NCBI RefSeq assembly: GCF_947179165.1
Contig: NC_077242.1
Location: 27,476,097 to 27,540,096 of the forward strand
Direction of reading: 5' to 3'
DNA: 64,000 bases
Source: Solanum dulcamara
Taxonomy: Eukaryota > Streptophyta > Magnoliopsida > Solanales > Solanaceae
Part shown: positions 11,221 to 23,009 of the stretch, piece after piece
Numbering within the stretch: position 1 is the first letter of the stretch
Layout: each line of letters starts with the position of its first letter
Translations under genes and position numbers: made by a program
The notes under the pieces: model-generated
What the model saw: the letters and a program-made list of their open reading frames with translations, nothing else
Told to the model about the DNA's origin: nothing
Databases searched by the model: none

Positions 11221-11404
11221 CTAAGTTTGTTGATCTCCTTGTACCAATATAAGTCTAGTAGAGTCTTATGGAATGGTACAGAGAAATCTATACTTTTCTT
11301 CGGGAGACTACAAGACTTTAGGAAAATTCTCTTCTTCCTCCCTTTATGCTACAATTTGATTTCAATTGGTATTTGGCGATCCAAATTGGTATCTAACCTC
11401 TTTC

Positions 11405-11420
11405 ACTCTTCTCTCTACAG
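11405..11420 (+). promoter_or_regulatory. Candidate splice acceptor abutting gag ATG, element A
   Basis: A pyrimidine run CTCTTCTCTCTACAG ends exactly one base before the gag ATG at 11421. The same arrangement, an AG within 0-5 bases of the gag start, occurs in elements B, C, D, G and H. Confidence 0.55.
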
Positions 11421-12310
11421 ATGGTTGACACAAGAAGAATTGGTGCAAGGATAATAGCTCTAGCAGTGAACCTAGTAGTAGATCAAGCAACATGCAACAA
11501 AGGCCGAGTCAGAGGCAGAGGCCAAGGTCGAGGTAAGGGAAGGGGAGGAGGAAGAGCCACACCTGCTAGGGGTGGAGCTCAAATAGGCACAACTAAGGAA
11601 ACTGACCCCTCTCCCACCCTAGGACCTAGTTGAAGAAGAGGTTGAGATAGAGATCGAAGAGGATGCTGAGTCAAAGACAGCAACACAGCATGAGGGTACA
11701 GGTTTCTCCCCCTAGGTCTTATAAAGCAGTCCAACAAGTATTGACATTTTTGAGTGAGCTGGTAGGTATTGGAGCCACTCCTACGATGCAGGAGTCTCAG
11801 GATCTAGTTAGTCGTCATGTTGCTACTATAGTCCCTAAGGTGGATGAAGTATTGGGTACATGTGTGTTCTTTCATCCAGTGATGGGCCCTGTGATGACTT
11901 TCATAAAACATGAGATGCTGATTAAGTTTCTCAAATTGAAGCCTCTAGTGTTTCATGGATTAGAGTGTGAGGATTCTTTTGAGTTTATCTTGGATTAGTA
12001 TGAGAGATTTCTCAAGCTGGGCATTGTACAATAGTATGGAGTTGAGTTCGTGACCTTTCAGGTTCAGGGTAAAGCAAAGCAAAGCAATGATGGAGAGCTT
12101 TTGTGGAATATCGATCATTAGTCTTGCCTCCACTGACTTAGACTCAATTCTATGATTTGTTCTTGAAAAAGTATGAGCCACGTACTTTGAGAGACCAGGA
12201 GAAGGATGAGTTTATGTCCCTTGAGCAAGGCAACATGACCAAAGCTGCTTATTAGGCTATGTTCCATACCTTTTCCCATTATGCTACGTAGCTTGTCTAT
12301 ATTGATGAAG
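11421..12310 (+). pseudogene. gag: gag of element A, first part
   Basis: The ATG at 11421 opens a frame that soon carries an Arg/Gly-rich stretch (about residues 30-50), then frameshifts. From about 11663 the second frame has the hydrophobic stretch FLKLKPLVFHG and acidic residues that mark the start of the capsid-like retrotransposon gag domain. Later fragments (DEFMSLEQGNM, near 12200) are the typical middle of that domain. Several stops and shifts break it. The gag is interrupted at 12310 by solo LTR K and continues at 13485. Gag would form the virus-like particle. Confidence 0.75.
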
Positions 12311-13484
12311 TGTAACGATCAATTCTGATCGTTATGGATTTACCAAATGGTTAAAGAATTAGGCCAATTTTTGTTTTTGGTAGTGACTTGAAGATTATAG
12401 GCTAGGCCAGTCTTAGATAAAATATGGTCGAGGTGAGGTCTAGGACAATCTGAGAATGGATTTGGGTTGATTTCTTAGTATAGATTGGTTTTTTTAATAT
12501 CCAAGACATCAAGGATAGGACTTTTTGGAATCAAATTCGGGTGAGTAGAACTCTCGCAAATGAACTTAGCATGAAAGAGTTGGTTTGGATTGTCAAGAAT
12601 TGAAGGTGCATTATAAAATAGGGGATTTTGGGGGATTTTTCGAGCTTTAATTGTATGTAAGCCACTATAATGGGGAGGGTCTATAGAAGAATACACTTTG
12701 TAGGTGCTAAGAAGCTATAATGGGGGGGGGGGGGGGTTATAGAAGAATAAACTTTATAGGTGCTACCACATTGGTACAAGATATTTATATTATTGGCTCA
12801 GGTACCGCACCGGTACACTAACAGTTAGTGTGTGAGTTCCATGAGATGACCGAACATGTGCTTTGTGTGATCATGTGGCATGTTTTATTCATTGGCTGTT
12901 TAGAATATTGTGATTGGAAATCTGGGTTATATTGTGATTGTAATATCCATGCATATATGTGTTGGCCTATTTTACTATGTTGTAGTTGCTTGTTTACATT
13001 CATATTTTGGACTGGCTGTGTAATCCTACTAGTGCACTGTGGTTGTGTACTGATATTGCACTTGCTCTTTATTTGTTGAGAACATGGTATATTTAGGCGG
13101 CTATTGGGAAATCTCAGTTAAAAGACGCGTGATTGTTCGAACCCAAGGGGTGAGCTACTCTTCCGGGCTACCATGGATTCATCGTTATTTTTTTGTCCAT
13201 CTTTTTACACATACACTTTAGGATATTTTATTTTGAGGTTGCATCCCCTTTATTGATCACTTTTTGAGTTTTGGTACTATGACTTTCAGATTCTAGGGGG
13301 TTTATTTTTTCGTAATGATTTTTGATAACTATTTGAGTTTATAAGAACTTTTAAACCTTTTACTCTTATAAATTGCATGTCTATTTTTCAAAAAATAGGT
13401 TGATGGGTTAAGTTGAGTTAGTTATTAGTTCTTCCATTGAAGGGTTAGTGTGGGTTCCACTCATGAAGGGTCAGACTTATGATA
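12311..13484 (+). mobile_element. Solo LTR K inside gag of element A, internally deleted
   Basis: It starts TGTAACGATC and ends near TTATGATA. The flanks are TGAAG (12306-12310) and GGAAG (13485-13489), an imperfect 5-bp duplication. Removing the LTR and one flank copy brings the gag codons on both sides next to each other in the expected register, which supports insertion. It is the same family as LTR A but lacks about 0.8 kb of its middle, including the donor region, and has a run of 15 G at 12722-12736 near the deletion. Confidence 0.75.
12314..12333 (+). other. LTR-tip hairpin of LTR K
   Basis: Stem AACGATCA, loop ATTC, stem TGATCGTT (8 bp). It is homologous in position to the hairpins at 1913 and 60536, with one compensated C-G to T-A pair relative to 1913. 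Confidence 0.55.
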
Positions 13485-13740
13485 GGAAGAAAGGGTTCGC
13501 TTGTTTGTCAAAGGTTTGAGTTCTGAATTGCAAGTATTGTCTGTGCACTTGACCTTTACAGGTAAAAGCTTCTATCAGGTATCAGATCATGTTAAGATAA
13601 TTGTGGAAGTTCGTCAGGGTGGGCAAGCCAAGGTATTGTCTAAGAGGCCCAATAATGTGGGCAATTACAGTGGTTCCTACTCCAAAGGTTCAGGTCAGAA
13701 GGTGTATTCAGCTCGTTCGATTCAGTCAACTATATAGAGA
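13485..13740 (+). pseudogene. gag: gag of element A, second part, truncated
   Basis: After a 1-bp slip at the insertion edge the frame reads LFVKGLSSELQV, then a stretch ending in GSYSKGSGQ and YSARSIQS. These are late capsid and linker segments of chromovirus-type gag. No zinc knuckle follows; the element is cut near 13758. Confidence 0.7.
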
Positions 13741-13758
13741 CCCTCTTGGGAGGATGCC

Positions 13759-14419
13759 ACTTCTTAAAAAGAAAATTTATATAATACTTGCAAAATCTAT
13801 AAAAAGCTTAATGTAAAACATATTAATAATAATCTAGTCGTGAATTTAGGCCCATTCAAAATAGTTAAAAGTATAAATTTTTTCCATTTAAAAATTCCAA
13901 TTTATGGATGAACAACTTTTCAAAATAATTGAAAGTACCTTGCAATATTTCTCTGTATCATTCCACACTACTACAACTCATGTTATAAACTATTAAAAAC
14001 TCACGAGTAGTTAACTGGTTCATGCTTTATACAAATATTCCAAATTAAATAGTAAATTTAGTATATTATAAGACTTGGGTTTACACACTAGAAAACAATA
14101 AAATATATCATCAAATTTAAGTTACTATAATTTCATTGTCAAACTAGACTTCAAAATTAAATATACATGTACAACCAGTGATCAAATACATGTTCTAAGA
14201 CTACTACAAAATATAGATGCCTACGTGCAAATATGATGTTCCTTAAAGCTTCCAAAAATTCTAACTCCAATGGGCAACTTTAAGTATATTTTCGCGGGCA
14301 TTCCCTACGATATGAGCAACTATCATTAAGCATAAAGCTTAACGGTGTAAAAATTATAATTTTTCAGCCTTTAGATTCTCCAATTACTTTTCTATAGTCA
14401 TGGGCAATACAATTGAAAT
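13759..14419. other. Unassigned AT-rich stretch, possibly LTR of element F
   Basis: About 660 bp with no coding sequence and no match I can see to the other LTRs here. It lies between the truncated element A and the left LTR of element B. If B/C inserted into the 3' LTR of F, whose first 20 bp survive at 36628-36647, this would be the rest of that LTR. That is inference from nesting order only. Confidence 0.3.
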
Positions 14420-15820
14420 CGTCACGACTTAAGCTAGGTCCTAGGTGTGACACAATGGTTTGAATCCCGAAGGATCCCAACCAATCCTCTTAGTATATCA
14501 TACATGAGCATACATAAGGTATTTAAAGAAATAAAGCTAAGACATAGATGCGGAAATAAGGTCTCAACATGGAAAGTCTCAATAAAAGGAGCAAGTCTCA
14601 AACTCAAAATGAAATGACAACATAGACTCCATAATGTCCAATATGCCTCTACTAAACTAGATGGGGAATAAGACAAAATCCTAGCTCGCCCATAAAAATA
14701 TATAAAATCCATAAGAACGGTAAAAGGATAAAAATCTTATCCTCAAAGCATGAGGACTCACAAACTATAAGAGAGTAAAGCTTAACTCTAGAAATGAGTG
14801 GGAGGTGCGCGATGATTGTTCAGCCCTACATTATGATACAATGTAGGTAAAAAGTATGCGCTAGTACATGGAATGCACTAAGTATGTGAGAAGTATGCAT
14901 GAACAATGAATATAGGACATACTTAATATGAACATGAGATGCATGGCCAATATCTTAAAACATGAGTAAAACCTTGAAAACCTTAAAACATCATAATCAT
15001 GTGGTCAATGCATCAAAACATCATCATGATAACTTTATACCTTTACATATACGTTTTGTGTGGGATAAGATCTTAACCGACACTTAATACCATGCGTGCT
15101 ATAATTTAAAGTTCGATATATTCCCACATCGAGAAGGGGAGACTACTTGCCAAGGTAGAGTCCATGATGGGACCTTTCTTTAACTTTGAGCTATTTGTGG
15201 ATCCACTAGCCACGCCATATTGATACTTTAAATCTACATGGGCAACATAGTTAGGGACTAAAGGTTGCTACTAGAATTCCCTCGAATAGCTACTTTGGCT
15301 ACCTAACTAAACCCCACCTTAATGTCCTCTCGGTGCTTAGTCATTATTCCAACGGAATTCATGAAAATATAGTCACCAACATTATTAGGAAAGACAATAA
15401 TAGAAATCAATCTTCATCATAAAATAATCATAAGAGTGGCTCACTCATCATCTTTATCATAAGTGTGTAAGAAAAACTCATCACAACCTTTATACTTGTC
15501 TTGAAGCATCATTGGAACATCGTAGTTCATCATCATTCATTACTTCTCATGAGTCATTCATAAACCTTGGTAATCATTCATACAACATTCATAGAAATCC
15601 TTTGAAATTCATGATCATAAATCCTTGAAATCATACTTAAAAATATAATATAACATGGTTATTGAAATTCAACTTGAAATCGTGCAATGTGATTTGAATT
15701 ATGCATAATTTAATCAATAATCATAAGATAAATCATAATTGAGAAGTCCCAATGAAAATTCATAAAACTAGGAATTTTAGAAGAAGAATTCATAAAAAGA
15801 TTTGGAAAGAACCTTGGCAC

Positions 15821-16050
15821 TCCATGGGTGAAAGGACCCATAGATGAATTCCCACATACCTAGACTTAGAAAGATTGAATTAAATCCTTCTAATGGAAGC
15901 TTAGATATTTTTCCATAGTTCTTGCCTTGGAGAGAAATTGGAGAGACTTGAGAGGTTTGATCTTGTCATTTGGAAGAATAAGGGTTTTGGAGTGTTAGAA
16001 ATTAGTTATAGTTTAAGAATTAATCCCAAAAACATCTAAATACATTAATG
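15821..16050 (-). promoter_or_regulatory. LTR B promoter, leader, splice donor and hairpin
   Basis: Read on the minus strand: a conserved TTTAGATGTTTTTGGG box near 16045-16023, a TATAAC box at 16010-16005, about 120 nt of leader, donor TAG|GTATGTGGG with the intron starting at 15859, then a hairpin with stems at 15843-15836 and 15828-15821 (TCTATGGGT/ACCCATGGA, one mismatch). The same order and spacing recur in the other LTRs. Confidence 0.5.
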
Positions 16051-16089
16051 AGATAATAGAGAAATTACCAAAATACCCCTAACATAACC

Positions 16090-16450
16090 TGACCGAGGGC
16101 ACCTAGACGGAGGATATTCATGGACCATGTAGTCCTTCACAGTCTGTGAAGGGTCTTGTGAATCTTATGGGGCATCTGAATAAAGGGATTCACCCTCCAC
16201 GAGCTTCATCACGGCCCCTGAAAAACTCCATAGGTTATGGAGAGCTTCGTGGGGATGAACTTGACATGCTCTGGAGGTTGGGATTCCCATGGACCCTTCC
16301 ACGATCCGTGGTATGGACTACCATTCATGGACCCATTTGTGGTCCCTTTTAGTTTTTTTCCCCTTTTCCTAGTTACCACCACGAGGGCACTCCATGACTC
16401 GTGGTACCTAATATGGCCCGTGGTGGGCTCTGTGGGACTATCCTGGTGCC
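16090..16450. promoter_or_regulatory. CACGG/CCGTG palindrome cluster, LTR B U3
   Basis: Copies include CACGGCCCCTG, CACGATCCGTGG, CCACGAGG, CATGACTCGTGG and ATGGCCCGTGG, spaced about 25-45 bp. They are decayed forms of CACGG-N1-CCGTG. They lie in U3 just upstream of the TATA region. The small plus-strand ORFs here are shadows. Confidence 0.55.
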
Positions 16451-16514
16451 AGATTTTTCTGAGATTTCCATTTTAAGCTTTATTTTCTATCTTACCAACT
16501 TCCAGTGTCTTACA

Positions 16515-16527
16515 ATATCTCCCCCTT
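16515..16527 (-). other. PPT of element B
   Basis: On the minus strand CCAAGGGGGAGATAT runs directly into the LTR start. It is the primer for plus-strand DNA synthesis. Confidence 0.85.
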
Positions 16528-16739
16528 GGAAACATTCGTTATCAAATAGGACTCAAGCTAGCATGAATGGAATAGGAAAGAGGCATACCAGCCTAACATG
16601 AGTGCAAAACATATCCAAAATTCATAAAACACGAAATATTCAATTTCAAAGCTAAAACATGAATTTAAAACTCATTTCATGAATATGAATGCATTTGAAA
16701 ACATGAGAATGACTGAAATATATAAATTAGACGGAGTGG

Positions 16740-17985
16740 ATAATGAAGGAACTCAATACCTCAACTAGGAACAGAAGGAAAGATATGAGGATATCGTGAC
16801 ATCATATCAACCTAGGCTTCCCATGTAGCACCTTCAACCTCTTTGTTCCTCCATAATACCTTAACTGAAGCTATTTCCTTGTACCTTAACTTCCTAACTT
16901 GTTGGTCTAGGATCTCAACTGGAACCTCCTCATAGGATAAAATCTTATTCACACCAATGCTATACAAAGACACAATGGAGCAAGGATCACTAACAAACTT
17001 CCTTAATAAGGACACATGGAACATCGGATGCACCGATACCAACTTAGAAGGCAAATCCAACTCATATGCCACCTTGCCAATCCGCCTCAAAATCTGATAT
17101 GGACCTACATAAGAGGGACTAATATTCATTTATTTTCAAAATGCATCAAACACTTCATGGATGAAATTTTTAAGTAAACCCACTTATCAGCCTCAAATTC
17201 AATTTCCCTTCTCCTCATATCTGAATAGGACTTTTGGCGACTCTGGGTAGTCTTCAATCTTTCCCTAGTCAATCTCACTTTTCCATAGCCTCATGCACTA
17301 ATTCAGGTCTTATCAAGGCAACTTAACCAACTTCAAACCAACTAATAGGAGACCTATACCTCCTACTATTAAGGCCTCAAATAGAGCCATATGAATATTA
17401 TAATGGTACTATTATTATAAGCAAACTCTATAGATGACAAATGATCATCCTAGTTACCTTTAAAGTCAACAACACATGCTCTCAACATGTCCTCCAAGGT
17501 ATGAATGGTACGCTCAGCCTGACCGTCTATCTGAGGGAGAAAAGCTGTACTGAGCTTAACTTGAGTACCAAGACCCTTTTGGATAGATCTCTAAAACTGA
17601 GAAGTAAATTGAGTACCTCAGTACGAAATGATAGACATGGATATTAACCAACTCCCGGATATACAATCTACCATATTTCTCAGCCGAATAAGAAGTCTTA
17701 ATAGGAAGAAAATAAGCTGACTTAGTCATTCGGTCAATGACCACCCAAATCAAATCATGTTGCCTACAAGTACGAGAAAATCCTATAATGAAAGTCCATA
17801 TTCAAGACTTCCTACTTCCAAGTAGGAATCTCAATATCTTGAGCCAAACCTCCTAGTTTTTGATGCTCAACCTTCACTTGTTGACAATTCAGACACTTAG
17901 CGACAAACTCTACAATATCTCTCATTATGTCAGTCCACCAATACACTTATCTAAAATAACGATAAATCTTTGTGGAACCTAGATG
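16740..17985 (-). pseudogene. int: Integrase and chromodomain-like C terminus of element B
   Basis: On the minus strand the zinc-binding pair CLNC is present near 17915. The first catalytic Asp is in VIDRMTK near 17735. The second (expected before RGTQF near 17620) is replaced by Tyr with a stop. The catalytic Glu codon GAG survives at 17515-17513 (QAERT). The C-terminal 105-codon frame (17129-16812) holds the ILDQQVRKLR and VLWRNKEVEGATWE segments of a chromodomain-type fold, which in this group is thought to target integration to heterochromatin. Integrase would insert the cDNA. Several shifts break it. Confidence 0.75.
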
Positions 17986-18289
17986 AATAAAATACCAAGA
18001 ACTATGAACTACGGACAATATCATTTTCCTCAATTCATCAACATCAGGAACACACAAGCTACCTTGATATCTCAAAATACCATGTCCTCCTCAGGAGAAA
18101 GTCTCAATGGACTTTTTGACAACTGCTTTCTTCAACTCAACCAAAATATGAACATTATCTTATATGGACTTAACATCCACCACAAAAGATGATTCAAAAC
18201 CATTTTAAAATAAAACACCACCACCATACTTGGAATCAACCAAACGTACCCCTAAATAGGCTAATTATGAACATCATAGACTAATTCTT

Positions 18290-18890
18290 TCTTTGTATTC
18301 TCAATATGGGCAACACTATTCATGGATAACTAGCTAGGAGCATCGACAACTATATTCGCTTTGTCTGGATGGTACAACACACTCATATCATAGTCCTTCA
18401 ACAACTTAAGCCATCTCTTTTATTGAATATTCAAATCCTTTTGAGTGAACACATATTGCAAACTCTTATGATCGATGAATATATCGACATGGACACCATA
18501 AAGTAGTGTCTACAAATTTTCAAAGCAAAAACCACCACTGCTAGCTCCAAGTCATGAGTCAGATAGTTCTTTCCATGCACCTTGAGTTGTCTAGAAGCAT
18601 AGACTATCGATTTACAATTTTGCATCCAAACAAAATCAACACAAACTCTTGAAGAATCACAATAAACAACTAACCTATCAGAACCTTCCGACAAGGTCAA
18701 CACTAGAGCGAAAGTAAGCCCATCTTTCAACTCTTGAAAACTTTTCTTGCATGCCTTAGACCATTGGAATTTCACCTTTATTTTAGTCAAAGTAGTCAAG
18801 GGCGATGCAATGAAAGAGAAACCTTCCAAAAACAATCTATAATAATCTGCTAAGACCAAGAAACTCCAAATATCAGAAGGAGACAAAGGT
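18290..18890 (-). pseudogene. RNase H domain of element B
   Basis: A 151-codon frame (18886-18431) begins in the RT-RNase H connection (DYYRLFLEGFS) and continues with the first catalytic Asp context YCDSSR and the Glu context DLELAVVVFALKI near 18535. Beyond it the C-terminal ADALS-type segment is broken. RNase H removes RNA from the RNA-DNA hybrid. Confidence 0.75.
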
Positions 18891-19545
18891 CTAGGCTAAT
18901 TCTTAACCACTTCGGTATTCTTGGGATATACCATAATATCTTCACTGGAGACAATATGACCAAGAAAAGCAATTGACCTCAGCCAAAACTCACACTTGTT
19001 AAACTTTGCAAATAATTGGCGGTCCTTGAGAATTTGTAATACAATCCTCAAATGATCGGCATGCTCCTCCTCACTTTGAGAGTAAATTAAAATATCATCG
19101 ATGAATAAAATTATAAACATATCCAAATATTTCTTGACCACCCTATTTATCAAATCCATAAACACATCAGGAGCATTCATTAGTCCAAAAGACATAACCA
19201 AGAATTCAAAGTGACCATACCGAGTTCTAAAAGTCTTCTTTGGAATGTGACATTCCCTTGCTCAGAATTGATGATAACCTGATCAAAAATTGATCTTTGA
19301 AAAGTAGCTTGCTCCTTGAAGTTGGTCAAACAAGTCATTAATCCTTATAATTGGATACTTATTCTTAATTGCAAACTTGTTCAATTGCTGATAATCAATA
19401 CGCATACGGAGGGAACCATCTTTCTTCCTAAAAAAGAGAACCACAACACCTCTTGGAGAGATACTCGGTCTAATAAAACTCTTATCTAAAAAATCTTTCA
19501 ACTGATCCTTTAAGTTTTTCATTTTTGTCGAAGCCATTTGATAAC
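18891..19545 (-). pseudogene. Reverse transcriptase of element B
   Basis: Two frames cover the palm. 19537-19283 has the fingers and [10 protein letters not shown] segment. 19201-18896 has MSFGLMNAP and the catalytic FIDDILIYS with both Asp intact, then LGHIVSS. Motif A reads SKINF instead of the conserved SKI-D, so the first catalytic Asp is Asn (codon at 19291-19289), followed by a stop. Confidence 0.8.
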
Positions 19546-19639
19546 GAAGAATAGAGATATATTAGGTATTGTGGAGAAGATCGATACCAAAGTCTATTTC
19601 CCTTTCGAGAGGTACACTGGGAGATCATCAAGAAAGACT

Positions 19640-21294
19640 TCCAGAAATTCATTAACAATCAAAACTGACTCAAGAGTATGAGCTTAAAAATTTGTATCTC
19701 TACCGAACTAAATGATAGATGCATCCCTTGGCAATTATTTTTTGAGCTTTAAAGCATGAGATGAATTGACCTTTAAACACGAAATTACTACCTTTTTATT
19801 CTAGGATTGACTCATTAGAAAACTGAAACTTGACCACACGGGTTCTACAACATATAGAAACATAACATGCATGAAGCCAATACATACCAAGAATAACTTC
19901 AAAGTCTATCATATAAAGCTCTACAAGTTCAACTGAAGAAACTTTAAGGAAAACTTAAACTAGGTAATTTCGATGGACTCTTTTAGCCACAACTGAATTA
20001 CCAACATGAGTATAGATCGAAAAAGGCTCTAACAAGATCTCTGAATTAACTATGAATTTCATAGAAATAAAAGGAGTAACAAATAATAGAATATCACCCG
20101 GATCTTATAATGCATAAACATCAAAGTCAAAGACTTTGAATATACCAGTCATAACATCGGGTGAATCCTTTAACTCCTGGTGAGTTTGAAGGGTATAAAA
20201 TATATTTTGGCGCTGACCGCCACCCAAAGTAGTACCATGCTGATCTGAATGGCCTGTAGCCTGAGTTTGAGCTTGGGGTCTGGAACCAATCCTACAATCC
20301 TTCACTTGATGACCAGGCATTCCACACCTATAGCATACATCCGATCCCGCTAAGCATTTTTCTTTATGATTCTTTCTACGGTTCTTACATGGAAGGTTGA
20401 CTTGAATACTCAGAGCTCCTCCTTGAACCTTAGGGTTTGGTACCTCATATTTATCAAATTTTGGAGCTTGAGTTTTTGATGAATCTTGGCCAGAATACTT
20501 TTCACGAAATTGAGGACAACCACCATTCCTAGACTTACCATAAGAGAAATTACCACCATCGATTCAATCCCTCTTGGACTCCCTTGTAGACCTCTCATTT
20601 AGCTTAGCCTCCTCTATTTATTTGGCATGTGTCATGAGCCTCAAAATATCCATCCCCTTGATGAGCATAGCTGTTCTACATTCATTCACCACCAAATTAG
20701 ACAAACCTGAAATGAACTTGCTTATTTGAGCCCTTGGATCCGCAACCATGAAAAAAGTATATTTTGACAACTTAGTAAACTTGAGGGCGTACTCTCTCAC
20801 ACTCATATAACTTTGGCTAAAATTGATGAACTCTTGCACCTTAGCATCCCTCAATTCCAAAGAAAAGAACCGATCAAGGAAGGCACTCTTGAATTTCTCC
20901 CAATCAACGGGACCATCATCTCTACCCCTTTCATCCTTCCATTTCTCACACCAACTTATGCAACTCCCTTAAGTATATAAGTTTCTAGTTCCGTCTTCTC
21001 CACTAGATTAATACCCATGGTCACAACAATCTTAGTAATACGCTCAATGAATTCTTGTGGCTCCTCGTCCACCTTAGAGCATGAAATTCAGGTGGATTCA
21101 TCTGAGTGAATTTATGAACTCGGCTAGCGATCGCACCCACATTTGTGTTCACGGGATCTACCACTTCTCTATTAGCTTGAGTATCTAGACATAGTCAAGA
21201 ACTTCGCATGAAAGACTTACTCATTCAAAGTTTCAATTGGATCCTATTGAGTCTTCTCAGCATTCCTTTGGATGTGGTTTCTTCTTAGAGGCAT
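19640..21294 (-). pseudogene. gag: gag and protease of element B
   Basis: Gag starts at the ATG read 21294-21292, four bases after a CAG acceptor. Capsid-like segments (QEFINFSQSYMSVREYALKFTKLSKY) lie at 20860-20618 in short open pieces. A knuckle-like MPGHQVKDC lies near 20320; its upstream part is broken. Protease follows from about 20110, where the DPG active-site region is preceded by a stop. Many stops and shifts. Confidence 0.75.
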
Positions 21295-21295
21295 A

Positions 21296-21320
21296 TTTCT
21301 GTAATCGCAAAGAGAAAGTG
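21296..21320 (-). promoter_or_regulatory. Candidate splice acceptor before gag, element B
   Basis: On the minus strand CTTTCTCTTTGCGATTACAG|AAATATG: the AG lies four bases before the gag ATG. A branch-point-like CCTATAAC lies about 25 nt upstream. Confidence 0.5.
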
Positions 21321-21496
21321 TTATAGGGAGAAAACTTAGAGTTCAACTTTATCGCACGATGAGATCATAAAATAAGTGAAATTTTTCGTAAGATGCCTCA
21401 TAGCCTTTGATTCATAAATATGGCATGCTTCACACCAATGAATAAGAGTCTACTTGATGCGGCATATTGGACTCCCTAGAATACTTTAAACCTTAT

Positions 21497-21509
21497 GCTA
21501 TGATACCAA
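21497..21509 (-). other. PBS of element B, tRNA-Met type
   Basis: Minus-strand TTGGTATCATAGC, one base away from TGGTATCAGAGC in the core, lies 3 bp from the LTR end at 21513. Confidence 0.8.
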
Positions 21510-21512
21510 GTT

Positions 21513-22615
21513 TGTCACAATCCAAACTAGGCCCTAGGTGTGACACAATGATTGTAATCCCAAAGTAACCCAACCAAGCCTCTTAGCATATCATACATGA
21601 GCATACATAAGGTATTTAAAGAAATAAAGCTAAGACATAGATGCAGAAATAAGGTATCAACATGGAAAGTCTAAGTAAAAGGGAACAAGTCTCAAACTCA
21701 AAATGAAATGACAACATAGACTCCATGATGTCCAACATGCCTCTACTAAACTACATGGGGTCATAAGAATGATGAAAATATAAAAGTCTTATCCTTGAAG
21801 AAAGAGGACTCACAAACTATAAGAAAGTAAAGCTCAACTCTAGCAACAAGTGGGAGGTGTGCGATGATCACCCAACCCTATATTATGATATAATATAGGC
21901 AAAAAATGTGCATTAGTACATGGAATAAACTAATTATATGAAAATTATGCATGAACAATGAATATAAGACATAATCAATATGAACATGAGATGTATGACC
22001 AATATCATAAAACATTAGTAAAACCTTGAAAACCTTAAAACATCAGAATCATGTGGTCAATGCATCAAAATATCATCATGAAGATTTTATACTTTTACAT
22101 ATACTTTTTGTATGGGATAGAACATCAACATACACTTAAGACCATGCGAGCTATAACATGGAATCCAATGTACTCCCACATCGTGAAGGGAGGGGCTACT
22201 TGCCAAGGTAGAATCCATGATGGGACCTTTGTTTAACTTTAAGCTATTTGTGGATTCACTAGCCATACCATATTTTCACTTTAAACCTATGCAAGCAACA
22301 TCGTTATTGACTAAAGATTGCTACTAGGATTCCCTTGGGTAGCTACTTTGGGTACCAGATCGAACCCTACCTTAAAGTCCTCTCGGTGCTTAGTTATTAT
22401 CCCAATAGAATTCATGAAAACATAATCATTAACATCTTTAGGAAAGACAATAGTAGATATCAATCCTCATCATAAAATAATTATAATAGTAGCGCATTCA
22501 TTATCTTTATCATGAGTGTGTGAGGAAAAATGCATTACAACTTTATACTTTGCTTGGAGCATCATTTAAACATCATATTTCATCATCATTCATTACTTTT
22601 TATGAGTCATTCTTA
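21513..22615 (-). repeat. 5' LTR of element B, truncated
   Basis: Begins TGTCACAATCC on the plus strand and parallels the left half of the 3' LTR. It breaks off at about 22615, where sequence homologous to the gag leader of another copy (element C) begins without a clear LTR end. Only about 1.1 kb remains, and the U3 part is missing. Confidence 0.8.
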
Positions 22616-22848
22616 TGGAGGCATTTCTTTGAATGGGGTATCTTTTTGGAGGCATGATTCTGTAATCACAAAGAATGAGCATTAGAGGAGGAATCCTTAG
22701 AGTTCAACTCTACACCACGATGAGATTATGAAAGAAATGATGTTTTTCCTAAAACACCTCATAGCCTCCTATTCATAGATGTGGCATACTTCATACTGAT
22801 GAACAAGACTCTAGGAAACTTTAAAACCTTGAGTTCTGATACCAAGTT
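22616..22848 (-). pseudogene. Leader and gag start of element C (stub)
   Basis: About 230 bp homologous to the element B leader (21260-21512). On the minus strand it holds the acceptor GTGATTACAG near 22660, a gag ATG at 22655-22653, and a PBS TTGGTATCAGAAC at 22845-22833 next to the LTR start at 22849. All other internal sequence of C is missing. A branch-point-like CTCTAATG lies upstream of the acceptor. Confidence 0.75.
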
Positions 22849-23009
22849 TGTAATGACCAAAACTAGGACCTATGTGCGACACGATGATTACAATCTTGGA
22901 GAACAACAACCAAGCCTCTTAGCATATCATTCATGAGCATAAATAAGCTAAATAAGAAAATAAAGCTAAATCATAGACTCAGAAGCATAGTCTCAATATA
23001 GAGCATAAG
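22849..23009 (-). repeat. LTR of element C, piece 1 of 3
   Basis: Begins TGTAATGACC. It ends where element D inserted; the last five bases (ATAAG, 23005-23009) are the duplicated target. It continues at 32619. Confidence 0.85.

Larger units (their letters stand above)
14420..16514 (-). repeat. 3' LTR of element B
   Basis: The LTR start (TGTAAGACACTGG on the minus strand) abuts the PPT at 16515. The end is TCACGAC at 14421, where the final CA is changed. It matches the 5' LTR copy at 21513-22615 over many blocks, for example AAGGTATTTAAAGAAATAAAGCTAA in shorter pieces. Length is about 2.1 kb. It carries the palindrome cluster, TATA region, donor and hairpin listed separately. Confidence 0.85.
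14420..22615 (-). mobile_element. Element B, reverse-strand chromovirus-type retrotransposon, 5' LTR truncated
   Basis: On the minus strand the order is partial 5' LTR (22615-21513), PBS, leader, gag, protease, RT, RNase H, integrase, chromodomain-like C terminus, PPT and 3' LTR (16514-14420). The 5' LTR stops at 22615, where leader sequence of element C begins. All frames carry stops and shifts. RT motif A and the second integrase Asp are lost, so it is dead. Confidence 0.85.

Noticed and set aside
11227..11454. 75-codon ORF just after the PBS of element A
   Set aside because: It lies in the leader, within the predicted intron, and overlaps the true gag start in another frame.
14434..14712. 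92-codon minus-strand ORF in the 3' LTR of B
   Set aside because: The homologous stretch in the 5' LTR (from 21530) is not open over the same span.
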